From Ananas comosus (Eukaryota > Streptophyta > Magnoliopsida > Poales > Bromeliaceae): 64,000 nucleotides of DNA. Where the stretch lies: the NCBI RefSeq assembly GCF_001540865.1, contig NC_033622.1, forward strand, positions 14,514,797-14,578,796, given 5' to 3'. Positions 10,738 to 23,854 of the stretch are shown here, piece after piece. The notes under the pieces are model-generated. The model was not told where the DNA came from. It worked only from the letters and a program-made list of their open reading frames with translations, and searched no databases. Position 1 is the first letter of the stretch. Every line of letters starts with the position of its first letter. A program made the translations under genes and the position numbers.

Positions 10738-12611
10738 CTGAGAACTACTCTCACCATAGGAAATAGAAAAAGAAAACTCACTTGGGAGGAGTAAAATCTC
10801 ATAAAAGAGGTAAGAGGAACCTTATTCACTGGAGTTGGGTGGCTATGGTGAGAAGGATCCAATAGCATAAGCTTTAATGCTACTCCAAGGAATCCCTGAC
10901 CATGGCAGTTGTAAGCAGTAATGTCACTTTGCTTCTGTTGTCCTGCACAGTTGTTCTCTTTACCTCACCTTCCCTTTTTTTTCACCCTCCACTTTTGCAT
11001 AAAACAGCTTTTAATTCTCTCTGTTCCCTGTTTTTGTTTTTGTCCCCAGTTTGGTTGGTACCTCACCATCTTTACAATCTACTTCCTTATGACTATGTAA
11101 TCCATGCACCTATCATTAATCCACTCAATCACCAAATATTCATTTCAATGATGCAAAAAGGATTTGAGCCAAATGGGTATCAGAAGAGGTTGGTGAAAGC
11201 TATACCATCTATCTATAGTTCTATACAAGGGCTTGTAGATATGTGTGGGCCCCATTCTTGGTTGGAATTGCTTCCCCTTAAAGTGCTGGTAGGTTTTTTT
11301 TTTTCCCCCTAAACAAATATGAATGATTGTTTTTTTTTTTAAAAAAAAATATTATAATTTGCATGGGAGATAGATAAAGACCATTCATAATATGAAATAA
11401 GGTGTTTGAGTGTTTGACTAGTTGTGGTTTAGTTCCTTCATGTTTGACTTAGCTTTCTCATCATCTTTTTAATTTCTGTGTTGCTTTTATGATTTCCTAC
11501 TTTTTAGTAATGTTTGTGACCAGCGTCCGTGATTGATGCCGCGATAATGTGTCATGCGTCGTGCGTAGTTATTTCCTTAGTTGGTAGCTCGAGGATTATG
11601 GTTTGAATTTTGTGGCTACCCACGTAGCCTCACCTAACATTTCTCTCTCTCCCCCAACTAATTGACCGGTGGTTCAGTAAATAGCGACAACTTTTCTTTA
11701 AAATAATTTAAGAAACATAATCTTAAAACTCCAGCTGAATCAGAAACCTTAATATGCTTAAGGATTGTACAATGTGTTTAAGCAGACGCTTTAGCGGCTC
11801 TATTCCACAGCACTTTATCGAAAGAATCTGGAATTATCTCGAGCGATTTAGATTTATCAAATTTGTAATTAAGAATCAATCACTGAGTAGTTTAGTAAGT
11901 TGTAACTGTGGTTAATCAATCTTTATCCTAGAACTAAATTGCCGAGGCGTTAACAACACCAGCCCCATCAAAATAAAGGCTAATCAAATACTACAGTGTC
12001 CATCATAATGAAGGGTATTAGAAAGACGCCTAAAACTTTGATCAATCTTCAATACATTGTCGGTTGAGATAGATGCGGGAATGGGGGGACCATGTTTCCC
12101 ATTACAACCCCTGGGTTTGTTAATGCTGTGCACGGTAAATAATGCGCCTCCATAGATTCTTTTGGAAGTGAAGCTTTTTTTTTTTTTTTTTTTTTTTTTG
12201 GTCCTTTCTGTTAAAGGTAGTAAACATTTGACTGATGAACAGATAAACGACAACGTTTTAGTACAAATTGTTTCCTGCTTGTTTCCACGTCCTTTTTTGG
12301 CAAATAGTACAGAGTTAAAAGTTAGAAACGTACGGAACTTTAAATTATAAGTCATTTTGATACGACTAATTCAACTATTTAAAATTTTAATTTTACTATA
12401 CAACATTCTCATTTATTTAATTTAACTCAGTCAATAACACTTTAACTTAAAAATTTAAATACATCTATTATTTTACGAATTTAGTTAATATACTTTACAT
12501 AATTTTAGCAACTATAAATGTATTTAAGTAATTAATTTAAAATTTAAAAATCAAAGTATCATTAACTAATTCAAATTGAACAAATTGAAAGGTTCGATAG
12601 TAAAATCAAAA
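10738..12611. other. Formin upstream region and intergenic DNA
   Basis: The first few hundred bases are the formin leader and promoter. A frame at 10902-11312 on the plus strand has Leu/Phe-rich composition without family resemblance and is probably chance. The rest is AT-rich with poly-T at 12175-12199. No RNA gene or promoter could be supported. Confidence 0.4.
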
Positions 12612-12777
12612 TTTTATTTTATTTTATTTTTTTTGAGAGAATGGTAACATGCTGCCCACTTCGATTATTTATTTTAGAAATAAACTTAGCTGGAAATGTG
12701 AAGTAATTAGACTTCGAATTTAGCACTTCGGGTACCAACCATCAAACTCTTTACCACTTGCGCTAGAAACGGTGGGT
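12612..12777 (-). mobile_element. tRNA-derived SINE, copy A (diverged)
   Basis: Read on the minus strand it runs from a tRNA-like head (CCCACCGTTTCTAGCGCAAGTGG...) through the segment GAAATAAACTTAGCTG-type body to a poly-A tail (poly-T with interruptions at 12612-12634). It shares its order of blocks with the copies at 13768, 15791, 49793, 57100, 57550 and 60754. The flanks TAAAATCAAAATTTTA and TAAAATTTTAAAA may be a degraded target duplication. Confidence 0.72.
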
Positions 12778-13006
12778 AAAATTTTAAAATGCTGGATAGC
12801 GTATGCAAAATGGTCCATAGTTCAATTAAGTTCGGTATGTTTTCACCAAGAGAAGATTGATTTTAACTTGTTACTTGTCCTTTTTTCACACGCAAGACTT
12901 TGTCACAAAGCTTTCCAATACAATGTAGAGCACAGAAAACACAGAATTAAAAAAATCTAAGATACAAACACAAAATACACCAAGCGTCTTTGTAACTACA
13001 CCCTAA

Positions 13007-13494
13007 TTATTTTCCGCTGTCCATCGTGTTGGAATCCACTTCCTTAATTTCCAGTATCTCAACTCTGCGATTAACTTTGTTCCTTATCCTTATAGCCACA
13101 TCCTGCGGAACAAATACTCCACATACGCTTACTCTACACTGCTTCCTCTCTATCAAATGGCTCTCCAACTCTTTCAACAACCCCAAAAATTAACAAAAAT
13201 TAAACAAGACTCAAAAAATAAGTTAATCAAGACGCGAACACAAAAGAACATGAAAAATATGATAATACCATACCTTGCATCTTGAGAAGAGTTCTTCGGA
13301 TTTTACGATAGCAACCGTTGCAGTCGATGTTCATCCTCATGGTCATACAATAAAACTAAAACAACAGCAACAACCAAATAATTATTACCATAAACCCTGT
13401 TAATTAACTAATTATTAGCTTATTAGTGACTAGAAAAAAAAGAAAAGAAAAAGAAGAGAGGTTAATAAAGCTTAATTATTACCTTATCACTCAT
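13007..13494 (-). CDS. Small HMA-domain metal-binding protein
   Basis: Three exons: 13483-13494 (only four codons, MSDK), 13274-13355 and 13007-13170, giving 85 residues. The splice joins keep frame and all obey GT-AG. The protein begins MSDKFYCMTMRMNIDCNGCY, continues with RKIRRTLL and LESHLIERKQCRVSVCGVF, and ends VDSNTMDSGK. This is a ferredoxin-like heavy-metal-associated domain with the metal-binding CxxC pair intact (DCNGC). Plant HMA proteins of this type act as copper or other metal chaperones, or as metal-independent adaptors. There is no C-terminal CaaX box, so it is not one of the isoprenylated HIPP proteins. Each exon is too short for simple open-frame searches. An AT-rich TATATATTTAA on the minus strand near 13572-13583 could be its TATA box. 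Substrate unknown. Confidence 0.85.
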
Positions 13495-13766
13495 GAAGCA
13501 GTTTTTTTGGTTGCAGATGATTGAGGAGAGAGAATTTAACTAAAATGGAGGAGTATATATGAATGAATGGATTAAATATATAAATTAATTAATTAAAGGG
13601 GATTTAGCGTAGAGGTTGGGTTTTTGATTCTTTCTCCTCCACCTCGCTTTTGGGTCATCCCTTAACGAGTTTTGTATGCGGTGCATCGAATCAGATTCCG
13701 GTCGAAGATGCGAGAGATTGGATTTGGATTTGTGACGCTACGTGGCTCCTTTCCAATGTTCCGGCG

Positions 13767-13767
<1 letters not shown>
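13495..13767. promoter_or_regulatory. Upstream region of the HMA gene
   Basis: On the minus strand, the sequence TTTATATATTTAATCC (about 13568-13583) lies 75-90 bp upstream of the start codon and is a plausible TATA element. A second TATATA lies nearer, at about 13554-13560. I cannot choose between them from sequence. Confidence 0.4.
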
Positions 13768-13798
<31 letters not shown>

Positions 13799-13954
13799 NT
13801 TTTTTTTTACTTGAGAGATAGGTAGTATGCTACCCGCTTCGTTTATTTCATTTATAAATAAATTTAATTGAAAATGTGAATCAATTAGGATTCGAACTTG
13901 GGTCTCAGATATCAGTCACCAAACCCTTTGCTACTTGCTCTAAGTACGGTCGGT
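13768..13954 (-). mobile_element. tRNA-derived SINE, copy B, containing an assembly N
   Basis: Poly-T at 13768-13808 (with N at 13799) is the tail of a minus-strand copy. The head ends at ACCGACCGTACTTAGAGCAAG. The flanking sequences GTTCCGGCGCTTTT (from 13758) and GTTCCCGCTCTTTT (from 13955) look like a 14-base target-site duplication that has since mutated. The B-box-like GTTCGAATCC is intact on the minus strand. Confidence 0.82.
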
Positions 13955-14578
13955 GTTCCCGCTCTTTTTTAATTTGACAACCATTTTTTATGTTATATTT
14001 TTTTAAATTTTTTTAATTGAAAATTTTATTTCACGTTGGTTTGGCAGAATTGGGCCGGACCAAGTCAAAACAGGTTGGTTCATTTTTCTTTTTCTTTTTT
14101 TCTTCCTCATTTTAATAAACTTTGGAGGAGTCAAATTTTTTAAGGAAGCTGATTCTATGAGTCACTGTATTAATAATGCTTTTGTTTGGAATAACTTATT
14201 TTTCCACTATCAACTACATTCGCTTCCAATTTTTTGAATGTTTTAAGTATTTAAAGATCTTCTGAATATAAAAGAGCTTTAATTTAGAAAATCTGTTTTT
14301 GCTATTGAAAAAAAAAAAAAAAGCCGGAAAAAAACCAAAGTCACAAAACATCCTTTGATGTTAACAGGTTTGACAAAATCTTTGAATGTTTTGAGATAGA
14401 AGGAATATATCTTGGGTGTAGTCAAATACGATTGTTGTTAAACCATGTAAAAAGTTCAAATACGTCGAATTTACTTACTCGTCGATCTATTCCAGTACAG
14501 TATATATATAAGAACAAAGATACAATGGAGTTCAAAATTGTTTCATTCATATGTCACAAAGTATTGATGTCCTCTTCC
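13955..14578. other. Intergenic, 3' flank of the AWPM-19-like gene
   Basis: AT-rich sequence with short poly-A/T runs. The last 100-150 bases before 14579 are probably the 3' untranslated region of the AWPM-19-like gene. No other feature seen. Confidence 0.4.
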
Positions 14579-15470
14579 TCACGCATGCGGAGGAGCATTT
14601 GAGGCTGCTGTTGTATCCCTCTGTTCACGAGACATAACTCCGTAGTCGGAGCCGCCGCTGCCGCCTCCCGAGTTTCTACAGCTGGGGCCGTAGCTGCTGC
14701 TCACCGCGCCGGCGCAGAGAAGCATCAGGCAGAGCAACTGCGTGAACGTTAAGATTACGATGAACGCCTCAAGTGTCCTCTGCGAGAATAGTTGTTTGTA
14801 TTGATGTGATTTGTTAAGCAATATTTGGTCGACTAAGTTTCGGAAAAAGAAGAAAATTGCATGATTCGCCTTACCAGACGCCGCCCTCGATTCCCCAGAA
14901 TGATCTGCTTGCATGCGAGGCTGCGAATTATATTATCTAACAAGTGTTATTATGTGTTTTCTAGATTCTAGATGCGCTTGTGAAAATAATGTTGCACTTA
15001 CATTTTAAAACTACACGATGATTAGTGTTTTCATCACTATTTAGAGCAGTTGGTACTGAGAGAAGAGAGATGTTTGCTACGCACCCAAATGAGAGGGCGG
15101 TGAGGGCCCAAGAAACCAGCCCAGCAGAGACGGCGCTGGCCAGGCTGTCGCTTCGCCACGCCCTCAAATGCATCGTTCCCGCCAGCACCGAGCATGCGCC
15201 CACCGCGCCGGCCAGCAACGCGAAGATCAGCAGATACTCGGTCGACATGTTCCCGCCCAAATCTGCGCAACAAACGAAGTTTAAGCTGAACTGCTGCAGT
15301 TCGTTGAGCTGCGAACCCCGAGCTGAGTTGATCGAACACTTACGGCGGTGGGTCTGGCGGTCGATGTACTTGTCCAGGGACCACCCGGCGAGGGCGAGGA
15401 CGAGCACGTACATGACCAAGTTCACCAGCAGAAGAGGGCCCATCGACCCCCTACTTCCTCCACCCATCAT
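14579..15470 (-). CDS. AWPM-19-like four-helix plasma membrane protein
   Basis: Four exons: 15344-15470, 15085-15262, 14875-14920 and 14579-14779, giving 183 residues. The protein has four hydrophobic helices: LLLVNLVMYVLVLALAGW near the N-terminus, YLLIFALLAGAVGACSVLAG, SAVSAGLVSWALTALSFGLA and FIVILTFTQLLCLMLLCAG. The conserved HLRAWRSDSLASA block between helices 2 and 3 and the GRRLRTLEAF block before helix 4 are family hallmarks. A Ser/Gly-rich tail of about 45 residues is longer than I expect for short members. AWPM-19 proteins are induced by abscisic acid and dehydration, and the rice member OsPM1 was reported as an ABA importer. That role here is inference. An ACGTGGC ABA-response core lies 145 bp upstream of the start codon, which fits. 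Confidence 0.88.
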
Positions 15471-15593
15471 GCTTCTGCTCCAGTTTGTGGTGGTTTAAGT
15501 GACGAGGAGGGAAATACGTGTGCTCTTTGAAAAGTCGAAGCCCAGAGCGGTGGAGTGTTGTTTTGTTCGTGGGGGAGCGTGGGTGGATACAGA

Positions 15594-15621
15594 TGCATTT
15601 ATGCTTTGTTAAGGACGTGGC
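15594..15621 (-). promoter_or_regulatory. ABRE core and TATA-like element of the AWPM-19-like gene
   Basis: ACGTGGC at 15615-15621 (GCCACGT on the gene strand) is an abscisic-acid response element core. On the gene strand it is followed by GCATAAATGC (15594-15603), a TATA-like motif, and the start codon is about 125 bp further on. Order and spacing fit an ABA-responsive promoter, but a single ABRE core is weak evidence without a coupling element. Confidence 0.5.
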
Positions 15622-15790
15622 GGCAGCACGGACTCGACGGAGAGGGCACCGTTCACGGGGTTTGGTTGCGTGCGGCTTCCGGCTTTTTTCTGGCCCAGCG
15701 TCTGACGAACCCGTCACACAACAATATTGCCCGTCCGAGGAGCTGAATCTACGCGATGCGCCCATTGAAAACTTCTCCGCCTGACTGATC

Positions 15791-15943
15791 GTTCCTAGAG
15801 CAAGTGGCAAAGGACTTGATGGTTGATACCCAAGGTCCCAAGTTCGAACCCTAGTTGATTCACATTTCTAGCTAAGTTTATTTTTAAATAAAATAAATGA
15901 AGCGGGTAGCGTGCTATCTATTTCTAAAACAAAAAAAGGAAAA
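15791..15943 (+). mobile_element. tRNA-derived SINE, copy C, with target duplication
   Basis: Plus-strand copy: head CTAGAGCAAGTGGCAAAGG (A-box-like), then AAGTTCGAACCCTAG (B-box-like), body GCTAAGTTTATTTTTAAATA, AATGAAGCGGGTAGCGTGCT and an A-rich tail. It is flanked by GAAAACTTCTCCGCCTGACTG from 15767 and GAAAACTTCTCTGCCTGATC from 15944, a diverged target-site duplication of about 20-24 bp. This shows insertion by target-primed retroposition. Confidence 0.87.
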
Positions 15944-16828
15944 GAAAACTTCTCTGCCTGATCCATCATTTTCGCAAATTTGTACAAGGGTAATGAATCT
16001 TTCTCGTCAAAAAATGAAACATTTGGTGATTTGGTTACTATTTATTTCACCGCTCTGCCCAAGATTTTGGCGGAGTTTCTCTACGCTGCAAGCAACTAAA
16101 AGAAAGTTCCTGGCACGAAAAAAAAAGTAATATAAAAATGCAAAACTTCTTAGCTTCTTCTTAGCTGAAACCTACTGGAGAGATATTTCCCCCCCAAAAA
16201 GGAAGAAAAAGCTTACTTCCAGAGACTAGATGGATGAACAGTCTCAACAGCCTTGAGTACAATAAAGCATCTTAGCCATTTCAAGCATGTAAAAGGTTTT
16301 CCGAGAAGAGCATGTATGATATACACAGACAGAAGATGCTAGTCCATTCTACCAACAGTAGTATAATTACTCTGTAAAGGTTGATAATTGGGTACTACGT
16401 CTAGATTAACAGGGACTCAGAGTGAATTTAAATAAAAATGGAAAATGATCCCCCTGGGCAATTCTAGACATTTTGTACACTTTCTCATCAACCGCGAAGA
16501 GATAAATTACACCTTAACAAAATGGCACTGGATTCCCCAGAAACTTCGCTTTCCTCTAAAAGCATTTTACTCTTTGCTGCTCAGGCAAATCCAACATGGC
16601 TTGGCAATTTTGCATGCCTCGTCAAGTTTACTGCCTAGCCTTTTTTGGCATTGAAAGTAGAGATCAGGTCTTTTAGCTCTGGTCTGTCCACACCATCTCT
16701 GGTGTTGCTTCGAGGACTTCAGAGATTTCCAAATGAGGTCCTCAAAATCCAAGAGACCCAGCAAACCGTTCCTGGTATGCTTGCAAAAGAATATCCTGAG
16801 ATGGTATGGAAAACAGTGAATTTCTGAC
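15944..16828. other. Intergenic and MSH6 3' untranslated region
   Basis: No gene seen. The stretch from about 16200 to 16828 is the likely 3' untranslated region of MSH6. Open frames here lack family character. Confidence 0.45.
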
Positions 16829-19800
16829 TCAGTTTCTGCTCACCAGCATCCTTGCTCTCTGTAACACTTCATGGAACAAATTTTTATTTAAGGTCTCATT
16901 CTCTCGGTGACTCCATGCTTCGACTATACAGAGCAGCTCTTTGATGACAGCAACTTCATCTATCTTGTCATTGGATCCGGCCCTCTGCTTTCCATAATTG
17001 GACTCAAAACCACTCGACTTCTCCATGGCCTTTCGAAGTACAGAGGCAGGTATCCCTGAGTTTCCAGAGCACAGTTAGCACTTAAAGCAGTAGAGTGGCA
17101 TGGTACCTACATAACTTCCTAGACAGTAATGTCTGATCTCTTGGAATTATTTGAAATAATTAAATTTCGCAGTAAGGATGTCCACACTCATGATTGTGTT
17201 CATCTTTCAATAAGATGTCAGTTACTCAGAAAAGGATATACTGGAAAAACTATATAGAGCACAGTTGGGGAAGCACCTGCCAAGCGAGCAACATTAACAC
17301 CGTAACTTTTAGGACATGAACCGGGTGTTAGCCTGTAAAGAAATGTAACTTCTTCCACACCTCCTTTCCCCTTTCCAACTTGGCAAGCCATGTGATAAAG
17401 TGCTACCTATGAAAAAAATTAGTTATTCAAGTACATGGAGTGAAGCATTAGAGTGATCATGTATGCATGTCTACAAACTGCAGTAGCGACAACCAAGAAA
17501 TAATTGGTGTACCTTGTCATCTTTCTCATATTCAGCTGCTAATCGGTGGTAGTGTGTAGAAAACAAGCCTCGGCATTGAATATGATGGACGAGGTGTTCT
17601 AGAACTGATGCCCTGTTGATCAAGCAAGAAATGCTTACCAAGAATCCCGCATTTAAGGGGAGCAGAAGGAGCACTGGAGCAAATACTCAATGAAATTTGC
17701 AGTTCATAGAACATATGTGCCAAAATGAAAACATCATTGCTTCATGTGATAAGACTCACGCAATTGCTTGTCCATCAGATGTAGATGTACCTCGCCCAAG
17801 TTCATCTATGGCCACAAGAGAATTCTTCGTGGCTGAAGACTGCATTAATATGTTGATACAAAGTTAAAAGATGATTCCTAATGGTAGAAACCAGCAGAAC
17901 TAAAGGATACATTTATCCTGCAATGAAACCACTGAGAATTGACACCCACCAGCATAGAAGCAGTCTCCATAAGTTCAACCAAGAATGTACTTTGTCCAGC
18001 AATAATATGATCCCTTGCGCCCATTCGAACAAAGATGCGGTCAATAGGAGAGAACTCAAAGCTTTCTGCAGGAACATCTGCTCCAATCTGTGGAGGTAGG
18101 AAAATGAATAATGGGAAACAGAAGCAAAAAATGGACAAAGAAGTAGTTCCCACCTGTGCCAAGATTACTGCCAAACAAACTTGGCGCAGAAGAGTCGATT
18201 TACCACCCATATTTGGGCCTGTAAGAAGAATGAATCTCGCGTGGCCCAGCTCTCCGATACTTACATCGTTGGGTACGAAAGAGCCCTTGCCTAAGGCATC
18301 ACTCCGGAGAATAGGATGCCCTAGACTTTTGGCAGATAAAGAGGGAATTACATCTGTACAAGATATTTCCTTGATAATTGGACGGCATGTCGACCCCTCA
18401 TAATAGTCACTTGCAATTGAAAGACTAATCAGAACATCTAGCTCTGCATAGTACATCATTCTGAGTCAGAAAAAAAAGGAACACTCTGATATTACTGCAA
18501 GATATAGGAAATCATATTGACAGCAAAAATAAATAAATAAATAAATAAATAATAAAAAAAAATCCCCTCTTCAAGGCAGAATTTACCATTTGTTAAAAAG
18601 ATAAGTTGCTAATTTTACATCAAAGAAAAGAGATGAACGCCATTTTGAATTTGCATTAATAGTGATGCTTTAAGTGAGACTATGTACTAGGAATTGAGCA
18701 AACCATATAATAGAAGTTACAAAAAGAAAAGAGAAAAAGAAGGAAAGGTACCAGCAGTTGTGGAAACCAATTGTCTCCACTTGCTGTGGTGCTCAGTGAA
18801 CTGGCGAATCAACCTCTGAAGAATGCCTTTCAGTGCAGATTCTTTCTCTGCCTCAGCTTGCGAAAGTTCTGACAGCAACTCCTTAATTTTAGGTGTCCAA
18901 TATCGAAAGTATCCCTGGATGGGCAGAACAAAAGAATTTAGTTTAGTTACTTCAAGAAGTCAGTGAAGATAAAGGATATCAACCAAAATCGAGCCTATCC
19001 ATACACAAAAAGCTTGGTGATACTATGATGCCACTTGTCGGTAGGAGCAATTTCTTTTGCACCAAACAAAATAGAAGATCTTCCATCGGTATTTTTTTTT
19101 TCGTCCAAATATATAATACACGCACACACACACTATCAGTGTTTGCAAAATAAAACCATATTACAAGACATAGACCTCAGTAGACACTTCATATGAGAGC
19201 ATTATGTTGGAACTTATAACAATCTTTCTAAGCAATATAACTCATATTATCAGAGTAACAGAATAATTAATCTAAAGTATAGGCAATCCTGACATTAACA
19301 TTACTCACTTTTTTTGAAGATTGTAACTCGTAGTTCTTAGGAACAGCTCCCCTCAAGCTTTCAGGAACTTCAAGCAGAAATGTGTCCTTTCCCACGGTAA
19401 CATAATTTATCTACAACACTTCATATATTAGTCACCTGAGAAGATTTTAAAGCTCCAACAACTATCTTAAAAAGCAGCTAAACAACTACCATACCGATAA
19501 ATCTCCCAATACTTTTCGCTGCTCCTTCAGGTGCTTCGAAAGACTAGATTCAATCTCCCTTATAGCATAACAGGCAGCGTCATATTCAACATCACAACCT
19601 TCGTGAGGTATAATACGCCCTGTACAGTCAGCTTCTGACCAATCAAAAGCATCTTTAAAATGATCTAATACAGGCGAGATATCTGGCAACCCTTTGCCTA
19701 CATGCCATAAAAGCATCATATTATTCACAGAAGAAATTTACACAACAAATACAAGCAAAGTTTGAATGTCATGCTGCATGAAAAAAAAGAAAAAAGAAAA

Positions 19801-22800
19801 AATCAAACCTGTTGTCAGTAAATGATGGAGTAGAGTAGATTCGGTACTAGCAAGCATTGCGTTAAGGGAAGAACATGCTTGATCCATCAGTTGGCATCCC
19901 CGTAGAGAAGCAGTGAGCTCTTGAAGCTGCTTTTTTGCTGCATCCTCGTAAAGAACAACTCTCTTGGCATTTCTTCCATTAGCCTCACTAAATGATATAC
20001 AAACAAATATTCAGTTTTTCTTATTGTGTGTTGTATTGAATCATAGCTTTTCCGTTAGTGTTTTCTAAAAGCATCTTCCCTCCAATAGCGATATAAAGAT
20101 CAGAAAAGAACTTAAAATTTCTATCGACTGATGCAATGCTGAAAATTACTTAAAAATGACAAAAAGCTGGTGCAACTTCATTGGGATGAGGGGTTTATTT
20201 TCAATATAGATTATTCAGAATCAGTTTTCATTTATATACTTTTATTCTTCAGAAACTTCTATTTATTTCTCTAATGATATTTAAAAGTTAATTATGGTTA
20301 ATTTAGTACTTCGCATCAAATTCAAATTGATTAATCTTTACAAATAACATAAGAAGTGAAGGACAAAGAGTTCAAATCGAAATTCCAATTTATCCAATAA
20401 AAAGTTGAAAATTCAACCAAATTCAAATTGGAGAAATCTTATCTGCTAAGGTATGGATAAGTTACTAAAGAATCAATTAAAATAAAATGTTTCCAGATAA
20501 GAACTCAGAAGAGTTAAAAGGTATACAGTCATTATTGATAAGAGACAGGATAAGTGATAGGCTTATAAGGTTCATGAAGGATTTTATTGAATTCTCTCCA
20601 TTCTCCTATCTAATGTTTTTCTCTTATTGCAACTTCTACATTTATCACCATAATATGGCATGAAATTTAGCTAGAAAGTAATAATTGATTCCTATGTATA
20701 TAGTTATGAATTAAAAAGTTACCAGCTAGCAAAGAGGCGAGAAACCAGACGTTCCATGTCTGGAAGTCTTGACAACACTTTCCGAAATTCAAGTGCAGAT
20801 GCAAGACCATCACCCTGATAAACAAAAATTCCAAAAGTTCTTAAAGAACAATAAAAGAAATTTTAAGAAGCCACTACTGTGAATCCTAGTTTAAGCATCT
20901 ATGCTATGGCTTGCAGAAGAAATTGAATGATAATGCTCTATCAGATAATGATTCAAACCAGGCCAAAGCTATTAATGTCCATTAAATAGTTTGCAAAAGC
21001 CATAGATATCAAACAACTATATAGCACAGATCTCCAAACATTTAAAAGCAAATCTAACACCATTTAGGAACAAAAACTATAGTTTTCCAAATATAAAGAC
21101 CTTGAAACCTGCAATGGCATCTTGGCGTTCTAAAATTGACTTTCTATCGTATAATGGTCTTGCTATCCATACTTTAAGCAATCTTTTTCCAAATGCTGTA
21201 ATACAATGATCCAGTTGTGCAAACAGTGTACTGCAATCAAACATTGTATCAGTTAATATGCCAAAATATTTCATGAAATAATTCATTCAAATCACTTCAA
21301 AATACCCGGAGGGACCACCAGTTTTGATGTTTTCTAATATCTCAAGATTTTCAAGCGCTGCTGCATCAAGTATCATATATGGCTTTTGAAGTGTCCTGTC
21401 ATGTCCTGAGCATGGTAGTGGCTCAAATTCAGCACATTTGAGCAATGCGTCTCCCAAAAAGGCTTGCCTTAAATAAAACAAACAGCCTCCAAGAGCAGAA
21501 AGAGCACATGATCCACCCGTGCCCGCACTAACTAGCTCATTCAAGACAAGTGGCAGGGTGACAGAATCGTTCCTCACATTATCAATATCAGTAGAAATGT
21601 CACTATTTGATTGACAGTAATATTTACAGATCTCAGCGATTGTCTTTTCAGCATCCCAAAATTCTACATTAGGAATCAAATCATTAAATAAAGGGTTTCT
21701 CGTGTTATTCTTCAATACTCGTTCAGTTTCCGGACTCAGCATCTTTGAAGGCTTTATGACTTCCACAGGCCTTAGTTCAGACAATATTGAACATAACGAA
21801 TGGCGTTCAGAATCATCTCCAAACTGCAACAAAGAAAAATAGATGCCAGGTAAGAATAAGCTAGAGAATATCCTCAACAACAATACCCATGTAGCAACGT
21901 TCAATTTATGTGCTTTTGTTCTCAACATACGACAAGAGGAATAGTAGGATATATAGAATTACAAACCTGCCCTACAATGAATTTGCTTGTGGAAACATCA
22001 ACCATGCACACACCTATTATGGTGTCTTTTTCATTCTGGTTCTCATTAGCCTGGTAATTTTCAGTAATTGACATTAAATATGAAGCATCGGGGTTCATCA
22101 ACAGCGACTCTCCTTCAGTAAGTGTTCCCTTTGTAACCATAGCACATATTTCACGTTTCACAACCTTGAAACATGGAACAATATTAGTCAAAATTGAAAA
22201 GAGAAATAACACTAATGGATTCTCTACGGTTTAGTAGCCTATAGATTTGAAACAGTCATAATGATAGCCACAAGTAGTGCGAATGTCAGAAATGAAAATA
22301 AGACCATTGAATCTTAAAGGGTGGTCTCTCATGAACATCAGTTAAAAGATGCATATTTTGGCAGATTACATATTTCAGAAAAAAATAATCATATATTGCC
22401 GAACCTTATCTTTAGAACCCATCTCTTTACGGCGAAGTTCGAGCTGTTCAGGTGTCTCTGTCTGCTCCACAACAAGCACCCGATAACCCTGTAACAGATG
22501 ACTGAACTGTTTACATACACATTTTAATCTTCTAAAACAGTATAGCACTGTAACATTGGTACAGCAAGTCTTCAAAGACACCAAACCTTTCTGGCTAACT
22601 TCTCTAAATTCATAGAGAAGTTCTTCTCGGGGAACCCACAATGAGGCTGCTCTCCCTAAGTCCATTGAAAAAAATATAATAAGAAAATTATCGAAACAGA
22701 AGCTAGCTGAGAGTCATTAGATGCTTATCAAGAATGCTACACAATCTTCTAGATTATTCAAGAAAACTGTTTTTTCTACAATTACTGATTCCTTGAACCA

Positions 22801-23815
22801 GGGAGAGAACTTAAATAGATTAGCAATTGGTCCAATCAAAACGTGCATTCAGAGAATTAAAAGTATGAAAAAAGATAAAGCACATCTAAGCTTTATCATG
22901 TTGAAAATACTTTCTCACCAATAATGTGATAGATTTGAAACGAACATCTTGCATTGATTTTAACCAACAAAAACAGCAACTCAAGTGAATATTTTTATTT
23001 GAAAGCCTAGCCAAATCAAAGGCACGTCAAAATGTAATGTTTTAACGCTTATAGTTTCAACTAGAATAGTAACTTCAGAAGGTCAATGGTAATAGTATAC
23101 TGACTAAACCTATAAAATGGGATAGAATCTCTTGATCAGAAATGAAAACAACATACTAAATTAAGTAGCAAATGTAAAAGTAAAGCATAATAACTACAGA
23201 AAATTTGATAACTAGTAATCGAACTACTTGAAACTAGTGGCTGCAGAAAAGTACATTACCGAGTATCACCCACCTTCATATATTGAAGATCAAGCTCCCT
23301 AGCCCCAATATGTGCATCCATTTCAAACAATTCATAAAATTTTCCCATCTATTGGAAAAGAACGAGTACGGTATTACTTTCTGATCTGATTAATCAAAAC
23401 TGTTGGTATGATAAGCATCGGATCATCAATACCTTGAAGAACAATACTTTGTCCATATGCTTTGACTTGAATTCCCACCATTGCCTCTATCAGAAGATAC
23501 TTCTACTTGATAAATTGAGCATAAAAGAAAGGGGGAAGGGGGGGCGGGGGGGGGACATAAGAAAACGGTCATTGCTGCTAAAGAAACTACCTGTCCACCG
23601 GACAAACTCTTTAAGAATTCTGGAGGCAAGTAAAGAGTTCTTGGATCATAGTTTACATCTCCAGGTCGCCTACCTTTTGCATCTTTACGCCCTCTGCAGC
23701 CAAAATGATCAGTAGTACAAAAACAACAAAGAAGAATTGCAAAAAAAAAAAAAGAGCATTAGCTTAATAAAGATAAAAATCAAGAAAATATAAAACATCC
23801 TAGAAATACACGTGC

Positions 23816-23854
<39 letters not shown>

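Noticed and set aside
10902..11312. 136-codon Leu/Phe-rich plus-strand frame upstream of the formin
   Set aside because: No family resemblance, compositional bias of T-rich DNA, no promoter or splice context.
15025..15498. 157-codon plus-strand frame across the AWPM-19-like gene
   Set aside because: It is antisense to three confirmed exons and runs through their introns; no own family.
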